Shown piece after piece: positions 41,301 through 49,292 of a stretch of DNA of 64,000 bases. This DNA comes from an uncultured Flavobacteriales bacterium (lineage in GTDB: Bacteria; Bacteroidota; Bacteroidia; Flavobacteriales_D; Sanyastnellaceae), in the NCBI GenBank assembly GCA_938085425.1, contig CALKGQ010000028.1, forward strand, positions 22,314 to 86,313, written 5' to 3'. How positions within the stretch are numbered: position 1 is the first letter of the stretch; each line of letters opens with the position of its first letter. The translations under genes and the position numbers were made by a program. The notes below the pieces were generated by a model. That model did not search any database and was not told the origin of the DNA. It worked only from the letters and a program-made list of their open reading frames with translations.

Positions 41301-44300
41301 CCATGGACACCGTCCATGTCATCGTCCACGCACTCCCCCAATACACGCCTGAAGGTGCCATTTACGCATGCCACCAAGAGGTGGTGAATTTGTCGCTTGG
41401 TGCCCAAGGCGCGGGCGACTTGTGCTGGAACATCGCGTGGCTCGGCAGTGAATCGACATGTGCACAAGACACCCTTTGGACCATGGATGGTTCAGGCAAC
41501 GTCAGCTGGTCCGTGACAGACGCGAACGGCTGCAGCAACCAAACCAACTTCCAAGTGATCGACTGGGGGGTGCCCAATGCGTATGCCGGAGAAGACAAGA
41601 TCTTCTGCAACCAGCCCTACCCAGAGGCCATGGAATTCCAATTTGGAGAACCCTATGCACTGGGTTGCGATGAGACGATCGGAACTTGGGATGGAGAAGG
41701 AGCAAGTTTTGAGTTCTTTGCAGAGGTTTGGCAGGATGGGAATTGCATCGCACCATCCGAACCTTGGACCGACAGCCTTTGGGTCTTTACGCCCTCCGAA
41801 TTGGGCGATTTCGAATGGGTTTGGAGTGTGGTGGATTGCCATGGCTGTCAAACATCCGACACGGTCAACATCAGCGTGGTGGAACCGGTGGCCCCTTTGG
41901 TGCCTGACCTGACTTTCTGTCTGAACGATCCTGTTGGACTTGTGACGGATCAACCCGGGGCATGTTGGTTTGGCCCAGGGCTTTCTCCAGATTACGTCTT
42001 TGACCCCCAAGTGGCTGGGGAAGGTACCTTCGAATGGACCGTGGGAGTCGGCGAAGGCTCCTGCGCCATGAGGGACACGGTCGAAGTGTCCATCCATCCG
42101 AATCCCGTCGTGGATCTCAATGGGTTTGGTCCCTGGCCTTGCCAAGGGGAGGCCTATTCCATGTGTGTGGAAGAGCCATCGGAGGGAGCGTTCCCTTGGA
42201 ACATCGATTGGTCCTCCTACCCCAGTGTGGAGGAGGTGGACACGTGCACGACCTTTTGCTTGGAATTGACGAACGCCGATGCCTTGAACGTCACCACTCT
42301 TGTGACCGATGCCAATGGCTGTCAGGCAGAGGACAACTTCCCCATCAGCTTGGCCCCTTCTCCGGAAGTGATTTTGCCAGATTCAGCCACCTATTGTCTT
42401 GATCTGGGGTACCACATCCTCGAGGGATCCACACCTTTGGGAGGTCAATGGGAAGGCACCAATGTGACCGCAAATGGCGTCTTTTTTGCCGGACAAACAG
42501 GAACGTTTACTATGCACTATTCCTACGTCAATGCCTCGAATTGCATCGACACGGACAGCATGGTTGTTGAAGTCACTCCTGTCCCCGCTCCGAGCATTGC
42601 CACGCCCCCCACCAATGTTTGTCTTGGAACCCCCTTCTCCTTGCTCAGTGCCGACGAAGGCGTCTGGAGTGGGACGGGGATCGATCAGTCTGGCAGCATC
42701 TACCAGTCCCAGGCAGGCGTTTACACCTACATGCTCACCAGTGGGGTCGGGTCCTGCCTCGCCCGCGATTCAGTGGACATCACCTTCATTGCCCCCCCCC
42801 AGGTGGCTTTGCCTGTCGACACGATTCTCTGTGCAGGCACCCCCATCGACATTGAATTCTCGGAGCAAATGATTGCGGAGCAAGGGATTGTTTCAGGACT
42901 TGGATTCGGTTGTGAAGGGCTCACTGGCCAATTCCCTTCGTTCACCTTTGCCCCCACGTCCACTTGTGATTTCACGCTGATGGTGGAGAACGAACATGGG
43001 TGTTTTGGCTTCGACGCCATGACTGTGATCGTCCCCTTGCCGGTCCCTTCCTATCCTGGTCCCCCAGAGGTGTACTGCATGGGAGACAGCGACGTCCTGG
43101 ATGGCCAAATCGTCCCATCATGTGCCACAGAATTGACATGGACGGGTGATTTGATGATGGACGACGGCGTGTTGAACGCCGACACCGTAGGTCTCCATTG
43201 GGTCACGCTCGAATACTATGATTGCTTTGGCTGTCCAGTAGAATCCCAAAGGGAAATCTTGGTGCTGGACTTGCCCAGCATCGAATTGACGCTGGAAGAT
43301 TCTGTGGTTTGTGCAGGACAAGAACTTGGCGTGAATGTCGCAGGCTACGGGGGCAACCTCAGCTTCGCTTGGGAGTGGGCCAATGAAGAAGGGGCATTTC
43401 CTGCCCCCGAAACGCCCTGGGTGGCCGTAAATGAGGGGTCTTCGCCGTCTTTGGTGGACGTCTCCGTGGTGGGCACCAACCTTTGCGGGTCGTCGTCAGA
43501 CCAGGCTTCGGTGGTGGTCAACCCTACCTTCAACATCAACCCATCCTCCTTGCCTGACACGTTGGTTTGCACCCCGATCGACATTGCATTTGAGGCCAAT
43601 GGAGTGCCAGGAGCAGAGGTGTGGATTTGGTCCAACGCATTGACAGAGGATCCCGACACCCCCTCCTCTGCCTCATTGGTTCTCGATGACTTGGAAGAAA
43701 TCACTGTCTTTGACTTGAGTGTGCAGGCAGGACTGCTTGGCAGCCTTTGTTCAAACCCCACAACTTGGCAAGTGACAGCCATTCCCGGACCCACTGGTGA
43801 GCTGGAAGCGAATGTCAACCAATACTGTGGCGAGCAAATGCAACCAGGTGTTGAGTTTTCTGCAGAGAATGGGACGTACGAGTGGTTTTGGTCCGGGGGA
43901 GATTTGCCTGAAACATTCCCTGAATTCTGGTCCATCAACGAATACGGCATCACCCAGCTGGACCTGGTCGTGACCACTGACCACCCCGTTGCCACGTGTG
44001 CCTCCACCCTTTCCATGGACATCGAACTCCAGGCACAACCTGTGGCACAATTTGAACTTGTCTCCGACTCTGCCGTTTGCGCACCTGGATTGTTCAGCCT
44101 TCTCGACTTGAGCATCGATGCACAAAATGTAGCGTGGCATGTCGACCATGTCGGTGGACTCATTTTGCCTGGAACAACGGCCAACATCATCTTGACAGAT
44201 TCCGGCTCTTATGGGCTGTCCTGGGTTGCCCTTGGCTTGGGCGGCTGCAGGGACAGCATTTTTGTCCCTGACGTTTTGGAAATCCTGCCCTCTCCGTATG

Positions 44301-44860
44301 CTGGAATCTGGGCCAACCAGCCTGCACAACTTCCTTGGAGTTTTGATGGCAATGAGTTTGTGTTCAATGACATCAGTGTTGGCAGCGACTCAACGACTTG
44401 GACCATTGGAGACAGTACGATCGTGGATGAAGCCATTCTGAATTTCTTCTACCAAGACCCTGGCATTTATGCGTTGAATCAGCATGTTCTGAACACTTAC
44501 GGCTGCCAAGACACCATGACCTATCGCTTTGAAATCATCGATGAATTGGCCATTCATGTGCCCACAGCATTCACGCCCAACCGCGACAACATCAACGATG
44601 TTTGGATCCCTGTGATTGCAGGCAGCAGCCGCATCGACCAATACCACTTGCAAGTCGTCAGCCGCGCCGGTCAGGTGCTGTTCGACACCACGGAGCCAAG
44701 CGAAGGATGGGACGCTTCCAACTCACGACGCGAGGGTCGACTGGAAGATGTCCAAAATGCGACATTCACGTACCTGCTTGAAGTCTTGCCATTTGGAAGC
44801 CCGTTTGAAGGATCACCTGAATGGATCCGACGCAGCGGGACCGTCACGATTGTGGACTGA
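38327..44860 (+). CDS. Giant T9SS type-B surface protein (PKD/Ig-like repeats)
   Basis: A 2177-residue secreted protein. Signal peptide (SILLALTTVLCLPFSGLAQ), then many Ig/PKD-like modules of 80-100 residues, each with paired cysteines and closing words such as VTDANGCQ, TVTDANGCS and VEVSPxP. A motif CTDPEACNY lies near residue 900. The end is a gliding-motility-associated CHU_C domain (VPTAFTPNRDNINDVW, then YHLQVVSRAGQVLFDT, about 2085-2177), the type-B T9SS signal, so it should be exported and held at the surface, perhaps for adhesion or gliding. No catalytic domain was seen. Monocistronic; no promoter matched well in the 99-bp spacer. Confidence 0.9.
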   Translation: MRIYFSLNPLAENVLRSILLALTTVLCLPFSGLAQTEPLGCVVNAGIDPQEVCRLDHIQLGGSPTVNETLSAELQSLEWTVLSGSNVEFMSSTSDENPMVQIEETSVFQVTLTLTDGSVCLDSITLVPIVEPTLDLQGSWVQCDGSTSLTFYNTSPSNSVDITYDVAWGDGQTTEGLPFASAFEHTYEAEGAYSVEVSASLGSCVNEETVDVFLGTPAGEVELVVPEEICSGAELAFDWNGLSDYPLGSSWQILIDGLPAFSGLVNDETEGSFTWSFDPADNCLDAIASHTVSAEVVNACLPPASGQANVQVSLGPQADFVLGADSCSVVQFSLGAGTPCGDLFDVAWNITDGNGDAVVPVTISGAPNGLYWQAQMDTGAYQATLTVQNEGCGLSMDTANFCIEMSSPSDWNAPSLSNGGELAICVGDSVDLGIEEMVSICGAELATTWTLSDLTPASDLGSVTVLEASDWSRRLKFDEPGLFLVELDGTLGCGDLHLFATVIVAELPVLEVQGFNNGVVDTVVCEGEDVTVVASLNGDGIENGAYDLMWTLLNDNGDMHPSASQTLFGDSSIVVNAPEAGNIWVALEVNSPCGALHDTLQIVVEGPMVPEYTLLQGTEGIPNNGVPEFLGCLGDSLMLGFNVPWASEVDVYSSTTDLWNISFEEADNMGSLHWLANGEDWEFEIEYTSYEGCITTDQLSFRTVLPPTAFVPNAQVVCQGELSSFEAIVGPGSSNTYDNFTWWVDGIAAEDSGDAVFETVLPCGSEALVSLQVTDDLGCSVQSPLATGPVSCPTANIQEFYGCSGMGDTLCSPFGMDAVPDGWGLPSAMWLSPDSNAACVVVDTLPQQFDISYISLTGLGCPRSNEICWSVGLEGENGECNALPCSAPQECDAVVSCTDPEACNYMMESCCIDSCLYAADFAAANSGMDTLVHCQSYTTVGLAALEPWIGEWSGPGVSNQTPGCPGTEAHLSISNPGEWDIVFTGGLGACRTMDTVHVIVHALPQYTPEGAIYACHQEVVNLSLGAQGAGDLCWNIAWLGSESTCAQDTLWTMDGSGNVSWSVTDANGCSNQTNFQVIDWGVPNAYAGEDKIFCNQPYPEAMEFQFGEPYALGCDETIGTWDGEGASFEFFAEVWQDGNCIAPSEPWTDSLWVFTPSELGDFEWVWSVVDCHGCQTSDTVNISVVEPVAPLVPDLTFCLNDPVGLVTDQPGACWFGPGLSPDYVFDPQVAGEGTFEWTVGVGEGSCAMRDTVEVSIHPNPVVDLNGFGPWPCQGEAYSMCVEEPSEGAFPWNIDWSSYPSVEEVDTCTTFCLELTNADALNVTTLVTDANGCQAEDNFPISLAPSPEVILPDSATYCLDLGYHILEGSTPLGGQWEGTNVTANGVFFAGQTGTFTMHYSYVNASNCIDTDSMVVEVTPVPAPSIATPPTNVCLGTPFSLLSADEGVWSGTGIDQSGSIYQSQAGVYTYMLTSGVGSCLARDSVDITFIAPPQVALPVDTILCAGTPIDIEFSEQMIAEQGIVSGLGFGCEGLTGQFPSFTFAPTSTCDFTLMVENEHGCFGFDAMTVIVPLPVPSYPGPPEVYCMGDSDVLDGQIVPSCATELTWTGDLMMDDGVLNADTVGLHWVTLEYYDCFGCPVESQREILVLDLPSIELTLEDSVVCAGQELGVNVAGYGGNLSFAWEWANEEGAFPAPETPWVAVNEGSSPSLVDVSVVGTNLCGSSSDQASVVVNPTFNINPSSLPDTLVCTPIDIAFEANGVPGAEVWIWSNALTEDPDTPSSASLVLDDLEEITVFDLSVQAGLLGSLCSNPTTWQVTAIPGPTGELEANVNQYCGEQMQPGVEFSAENGTYEWFWSGGDLPETFPEFWSINEYGITQLDLVVTTDHPVATCASTLSMDIELQAQPVAQFELVSDSAVCAPGLFSLLDLSIDAQNVAWHVDHVGGLILPGTTANIILTDSGSYGLSWVALGLGGCRDSIFVPDVLEILPSPYAGIWANQPAQLPWSFDGNEFVFNDISVGSDSTTWTIGDSTIVDEAILNFFYQDPGIYALNQHVLNTYGCQDTMTYRFEIIDELAIHVPTAFTPNRDNINDVWIPVIAGSSRIDQYHLQVVSRAGQVLFDTTEPSEGWDASNSRREGRLEDVQNATFTYLLEVLPFGSPFEGSPEWIRRSGTVTIVD

Positions 44861-44884
44861 AAACAGGTCTTCGAGCGGGCATCC

Positions 44885-45259
44885 TCATGAGGAGGCAAGG
44901 GCCATCTTGACTTTTTGGGTCAGTCCTTTCCAGACGAGGTCATAGCTATGGTCCACCAAGGACAGAAAAACATCCCAGGGAACATCTCCCATGGGTTGGG
45001 GATGGACACTGTTCCAATGCTTGGGGTGCAAATAAGGGCCTGTGGTGATGCCTTCATAAGAGGCCCTCAATTCAGGCACTTGGTCTGGATCACACTTCAA
45101 CCCACAACCCGCAAATTCCATCACGTCCACCAAGCAAAACATTTTGCCACCCACCTTGAACACCACGGTGCGCTCATCAAATGGGAATTCCTCTGTGGTG
45201 CCAACCTTGTCGAGGCAATGCCGCCTAAGCCGGTCCAAAAACCGCTGGTGATCGCTCAA
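44885..45259 (-). CDS. MmcQ/YjbR family protein
   Basis: A 124-residue protein of the MmcQ/YjbR family, a small CyaY-like fold: LDRLRRHCLDKVGTTEEFPF, TVVFKVGGKMFCLVDV, LKCDPDQVPELRASYEGITTGPYLHPKHWN, and the end LVDHSYDLVWKGL. Sometimes called DNA-binding, on thin evidence. The likely start is TTG at 45259, overlapping the Hpt stop as TTGA; no in-frame ATG lies earlier than GGKMFC. Last gene of the minus-strand run after the glucan locus. Confidence 0.88.
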   Translation of the reverse strand: MSDHQRFLDRLRRHCLDKVGTTEEFPFDERTVVFKVGGKMFCLVDVMEFAGCGLKCDPDQVPELRASYEGITTGPYLHPKHWNSVHPQPMGDVPWDVFLSLVDHSYDLVWKGLTQKVKMALASS

Positions 45260-45585
45260 GACAACGCCTTCTTTTTCTGCGCAATGGCGGACAACACAAT
45301 GTCCAAGGCTTGCTGAAGCGGCACCGGGTCCAAGGCACTCATGGTGGGCCTCCAGTCGTCTAGAAGCGCGTTGATGGGTGCCGCGCCCAACAGTGTCATG
45401 GTGGGCTTCAAGGAGTGACGGGTGGCAGAGATGACATTCCAGTCCTCGGTTTCAGCGGCTGCACTCAAGTTGTGCCTGGCCTTTTCCATGCTGGATTCCA
45501 AGGCATCCAAGAATTCCAAATAGGCGGCAGGGTCGTCGCCAAAAATCGCGTCGTACTGCTCAAAATGTGGGTTCAGCGTCATCAT
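45256..45585 (-). CDS. Hpt-domain phosphotransfer protein
   Basis: A 109-residue helical protein matching a histidine phosphotransfer domain: YLEFLDALESSMEKARHNLSAA (helix), then the phospho-histidine site SATRHSLKPTMTLLGA, where the usual form is HxLKGxxxxxGA. It would relay phosphate between a hybrid kinase and a response regulator, neither of which is in the window. The Gly after LK is Pro here. Coupled (TTGA) to the MmcQ gene; an AGGAG lies about 11 bases before the ATG pair. It starts 21 bp after the GH16 stop. Confidence 0.8.
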   Translation of the reverse strand: MMTLNPHFEQYDAIFGDDPAAYLEFLDALESSMEKARHNLSAAAETEDWNVISATRHSLKPTMTLLGAAPINALLDDWRPTMSALDPVPLQQALDIVLSAIAQKKKALS

Positions 45586-45606
45586 GAAGGGAGAATCTCC
45601 TTCAAT

Positions 45607-46863
45607 TTACTGATAAACACGCACGTAGTCAACCGCCATGTACTGCGGGAAGACCGTTGTGTCGTCGGGATAGCCGCCTACAAAGGTCCCTCCAACCGCC
45701 ACATTCAAAATGAAGAAGAAGGGCTCATTGAAGGGGTTGTTCCCAAAGAACATGCCATCGCTGGCGTCATTGTAAGGGGGATGGTTGAGCGTCTCGGTGG
45801 TGTCGAATGTCTTGAACACGACACCGTTGAGCAGCCAAACCATTTGGGTTGCTGTCCACTCCAGAGAGAACACATGGAACTCGTCGGCAAACGTGGTCGG
45901 AAACTGCGAGAACACAATGGAACTGCTCGCCGGATGACCACCATTCAAGATTTTGCCCCAATGCGCCGTTCCGTGAACGGTGTTTGGGGATTGGCCTTTC
46001 AATTCCATGATGTCGATCTCACCGCACCGAGGCCAGCCCACACCCGCATCCGTGAAGTTGGCCCCCAGCATCCAAATGGCGGGCCACAAGGCCTGGCCAT
46101 AAGGAAGGACCGCACGGACATCGATCCTGCCATGGGTGAATTCCTGCAAATCCTGGCCTTTCAATCGGGCCGACGTGTAACTGTCGCCATCTTCCAAGGC
46201 CACGATGAACAGATGGTCGTCTTGCAAGAACGAATTGGACTCGCTCGCAGTGTACGACTGGGCCTCTTGGTTGCCCCAACCTCCGCCACCCACCTCGTGG
46301 ATCCAGTTGCCCGAATCAATGGATTCTTGGTCGAACTCGTCGCTCCAGGCCAATGTCATTCCGGCCGGAGGATTGTCAGGACTGTGGGGAGTATCATAGC
46401 CTCCCTCAGGCAACACAACGTTAAGTTGGGTGTCGTCGTTCACGATGGTGCCCGTGGCAATTTGCTGGTTGCCTGTCAGGAACGCATTCGTCGGATTGCT
46501 GAGCACCACCGTGAATTGCTCATCCGACTCCAAGGACTCGTCAACGACGATCGACACGGGAATTTCCTTCATTAAGTCTCCAGGGGCAAAAACCAAGGTT
46601 CCTGAGGTCATTTCGAAGTCCTCGCCGGCGGTGGCAGAACCCGGCACTGTCTCATAGTCGACAGTGACCTCCTGGGTGGTGGTGGTCACCAGCCGTACTT
46701 CGAAGGTCAAGGTTGAGTTGAAAGGATTTTCCAGCACCGACCGATCTGCCACAAACCGAAGTTCTCCCGGTTCAGGGTCTGGCTCGTTGCCACAATCTGA
46801 GCACCCCATGGCCAAGGACAAGAGGGCCAACAACATCCAAATCTTCGAGTTCATCCAATTCAT
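45607..46863 (-). CDS. GH16 laminarinase-type lipoprotein with Calx-beta domain
   Basis: A 418-residue endo-beta-glucanase. Signal peptide ending AMGC (Cys21); a Calx-beta domain (about 33-145: VDYETVPGSATAGEDF, FTVVLSNPTNA); then GH16 (about 168-418) with the catalytic site GEIDIMELKG, nucleophile E282, D284 and acid/base E287. The E-I-D-I-M-E arrangement with LWPAIWML and HWG is the subfamily 3 laminarinase form cutting beta-1,3 or 1,3-1,4-glucan. Surface lipoprotein placement is inferred. Last structural gene of the SusC/D locus, 12 bp after the PKD lipoprotein. Confidence 0.94.
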   Translation of the reverse strand: MNWMNSKIWMLLALLSLAMGCSDCGNEPDPEPGELRFVADRSVLENPFNSTLTFEVRLVTTTTQEVTVDYETVPGSATAGEDFEMTSGTLVFAPGDLMKEIPVSIVVDESLESDEQFTVVLSNPTNAFLTGNQQIATGTIVNDDTQLNVVLPEGGYDTPHSPDNPPAGMTLAWSDEFDQESIDSGNWIHEVGGGGWGNQEAQSYTASESNSFLQDDHLFIVALEDGDSYTSARLKGQDLQEFTHGRIDVRAVLPYGQALWPAIWMLGANFTDAGVGWPRCGEIDIMELKGQSPNTVHGTAHWGKILNGGHPASSSIVFSQFPTTFADEFHVFSLEWTATQMVWLLNGVVFKTFDTTETLNHPPYNDASDGMFFGNNPFNEPFFFILNVAVGGTFVGGYPDDTTVFPQYMAVDYVRVYQ

Positions 46864-46875
46864 CCTTGCCTGTGC

Positions 46876-47745
46876 TTAAAATGCCGTCACAAAGGTGAGT
46901 GTGAACCACCCCTCTCCCGCTGTGCAATCTCCGTTTTGTTGGCGTACCGTCAACACCATTCTGTCTTCGGTGATTTCAACAATGTTGTAGTCAGGACCAG
47001 AATCCCAAACTCCCATAAAGCCGCACAGTTCTGCAGATTCAGTGGTCAACCCGTTGATGACAAAATGAGGAGAGTTGCTGTACTCCCCGCCATCCAATTC
47101 CAACGCATACGTAGAAGGTGCAACAGTCATCAAGGTTTCAACGTAGCCTTCAAATGGATTCTGTGTCCCTCCATTGTTCAGGTAAGTGAACACACCGTCC
47201 TCGCTCAATTGCCAGCGGTCATCCGCTTGGAACTCCACGATCTCATTGGCCGGCGAGGCGTACCACTCTCCCGACATGGGTTCAGGTCCAACGGAAACAG
47301 ACCCTGCTTCTTGCGAAAGCTTCCATGATTTGGGATTGTCGCATCCTGTCAAAGATGCCAATACTCCCTCGCAAGGCAACTCCAAGGTCCGCTCAATCAG
47401 AATCGAATCTTGCATGGAATGCATGCCTCCTGCGCCATGTCCTTGGTATGAGATGCCATAAGTGCCTTCCGCATAGTAAATCATGGTGTCGACAGGCATG
47501 TCACTTGTTTTGCCATTGCCAAAGTCCCAAAAATGCATGAACACTTCGTCCATGGTCTCTGCCTCAAACACCACCGTATTGGAATCGATGCCAATCACAC
47601 CATCCACGGTGTCCGGCAAAAAGTACCAATCCGCATTCACCTCTGGCGGTCCAGGAAGGTCGATGCCGTCCTCCTCGAAGGGCTCACACCCCATCCAAAC
47701 CAAAAGGGCCATCCAGCCCATCCACTGCATTCTTTGAGTCTTCAT
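46876..47745 (-). CDS. PKD-domain lipoprotein, SusE/F-position glycan-binding protein
   Basis: A 289-residue lipoprotein: signal ending VWMGC (Cys20), a PKD-like domain (about 35-115: FHWDFGNGKTS type, here FWDFGNGKTSD), and a C-terminal beta region (about 130-289) beginning LTGCDNPKSWKLSQ, a fold common in putative laminarin-binding proteins. The position directly after susD matches the SusE/F slot, so it probably binds glucan at the cell surface. Its start overlaps the susD stop (TGATG). No catalytic residues recognised. Confidence 0.82.
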   Translation of the reverse strand: MKTQRMQWMGWMALLVWMGCEPFEEDGIDLPGPPEVNADWYFLPDTVDGVIGIDSNTVVFEAETMDEVFMHFWDFGNGKTSDMPVDTMIYYAEGTYGISYQGHGAGGMHSMQDSILIERTLELPCEGVLASLTGCDNPKSWKLSQEAGSVSVGPEPMSGEWYASPANEIVEFQADDRWQLSEDGVFTYLNNGGTQNPFEGYVETLMTVAPSTYALELDGGEYSNSPHFVINGLTTESAELCGFMGVWDSGPDYNIVEITEDRMVLTVRQQNGDCTAGEGWFTLTFVTAF

Positions 47746-49292
47746 CAGTACCCTGGGTTTTGAGTCAACGCGCCGTTTGACAAAGTGATTTCAGCGGTGG
47801 GAATGGGGAATACTTCGTGCACCCCTTCCACAAAGCCCTGCTCTCCGAACAGCTCAGCACCTCGGCCTTGCCGCACAACATCAAAAAAGCGATGTCCTTC
47901 CAAACCAAGCTCCACCCGACGCTCATGCCAGATGGCATCCCGCAAAATCACACCTGACAGGTTGGCATTCAACTCGGGCACGCCTGCGCGGTCCCTGACT
48001 TCCTGCAAGGAAAACAACGCCGTACCGGCATCCCCCATTTCGTTGCATGCTTCCGCATGCATCAAATACACTTCGGCAAGCCGGATGACACGGTCATTGG
48101 AGGCACCATTGGGATTGGGATCCCCAAAGGGGGCCTGCTCGGCTGAAGGATTGAAATACTTTCGGGCATAGTAGGGATGAGGCACCCCAATGGCCTCTTC
48201 CGTCAACTCCCCCCAATCCGAGGCGACTTGACCCAGTTGGTATACGGTGTAGCCAAGTCTTGGATCCACCTTGGTCACAATGTTTCCAGGTCCTTGTTCT
48301 TCTTCCCATGTTTCAAACTCGTCCACAAAATCTTGGGTTGGCAGGTTGAATCCGTACCCCTGGAAGGGCCCACGGGCCCGAGTGAACACATTTGTGTAGG
48401 ACCCTTCACTCCAAAATTGAGCACCCCAGTTGCCACCAGAATCGTTGGCGTATTGGATTTCCCAAATGCTCCCGGGACCGTTTTCGCCTCCTAGCGTGAA
48501 GATGCTCCCATAATCCGCAGCGAGCTGGTACTCATTGGAACCCACCACCTCCTCGCATGCTGCACGGCATTCTGCCCACTTCTTCTGGTAGAGATATGCC
48601 TTGGCGAGCAAGGCGTTTGCCGCACCGCGCGTGGCGCGGCCTCTTTGGTTGAGGTTGTATCCGCTTTTGAAGGGCAGGTCGGCAGCGGCGTCCGTCAAAT
48701 CAGCCTCGATCTGGGCCCAAATGTCAGCCACAGGTGCCTTGGATTGTGCATACTCACTTGGTGCCAAGGTCTTCGTCACCAATGGAACTTCACCAAAGGT
48801 CGTGACCAGGTTGAAGTACCAATAGGCGCGCAGAAACTTGGCTTCTCCCAAGTAGGCCGCTTTTTGAAGCTCGTCCATGGCAATGCCTGGAACGTTTTCC
48901 AAAGCGATGTTGCAGTAGGTGATGCCCTTGTAAGCCGCCTGCCACTCTCCTAGAACGATGCCACTGGACGGATCGCCCAAAAAGTTTTCGAATTCAAGCA
49001 AGTCGGGTGCATCCGTGTCGCCTGACCCGCCTTTGTCGCTGTCGTCGCTGACGATGTCACCGAAGAACCAACGAAAGTGGGAACCTGGAGAAGAAATCTC
49101 CACCTGAAGTGGGGCATAGCAGGCAATGGTGGCCGCCTCTGCATCTTCAGGGGTTTGGTAAAAGTTTCCCGCCGAACTCCCGATGTATGGGTCGCGGTCC
49201 AAAAAATCCCGAGAACAGCCCGTGGCTGCCACCAAAAGAATGGCGCCTGTCATGCAGGCCATCCAAGTCGTCGTTTGATTCATGGTAATCAT
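47745..49292 (-). CDS. susD: SusD/RagB-family glycan-binding lipoprotein
   Basis: A 515-residue surface lipoprotein that caps the SusC channel and binds glycan. Signal ending AATGC (about residue 26), then DFLDRDPYIGSSAGNFYQT, TPR-like helices (AKFLRAYWYFNLVTTFGEVPLV, ALLAKAYLYQKKWAECRAACEEVV), and the SusD C-terminus (VIRLAEVYLMHAEACNEMG, WHERRVELGLEGHRFFDVVR, FPIPTAEI, LTQNPGY). The ATG at 49292 overlaps the susC stop as TAATG; 49283 is an alternative start. Confidence 0.96.
   Translation of the reverse strand: MITMNQTTTWMACMTGAILLVAATGCSRDFLDRDPYIGSSAGNFYQTPEDAEAATIACYAPLQVEISSPGSHFRWFFGDIVSDDSDKGGSGDTDAPDLLEFENFLGDPSSGIVLGEWQAAYKGITYCNIALENVPGIAMDELQKAAYLGEAKFLRAYWYFNLVTTFGEVPLVTKTLAPSEYAQSKAPVADIWAQIEADLTDAAADLPFKSGYNLNQRGRATRGAANALLAKAYLYQKKWAECRAACEEVVGSNEYQLAADYGSIFTLGGENGPGSIWEIQYANDSGGNWGAQFWSEGSYTNVFTRARGPFQGYGFNLPTQDFVDEFETWEEEQGPGNIVTKVDPRLGYTVYQLGQVASDWGELTEEAIGVPHPYYARKYFNPSAEQAPFGDPNPNGASNDRVIRLAEVYLMHAEACNEMGDAGTALFSLQEVRDRAGVPELNANLSGVILRDAIWHERRVELGLEGHRFFDVVRQGRGAELFGEQGFVEGVHEVFPIPTAEITLSNGALTQNPGY

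Noticed and set aside
45585..45607. GAAGGAG ... CTCCCTTC inverted repeat between GH16 and Hpt
   Set aside because: Imperfect and short, no T-tract; the GAAGGAG half is more simply a ribosome-binding sequence for Hpt.
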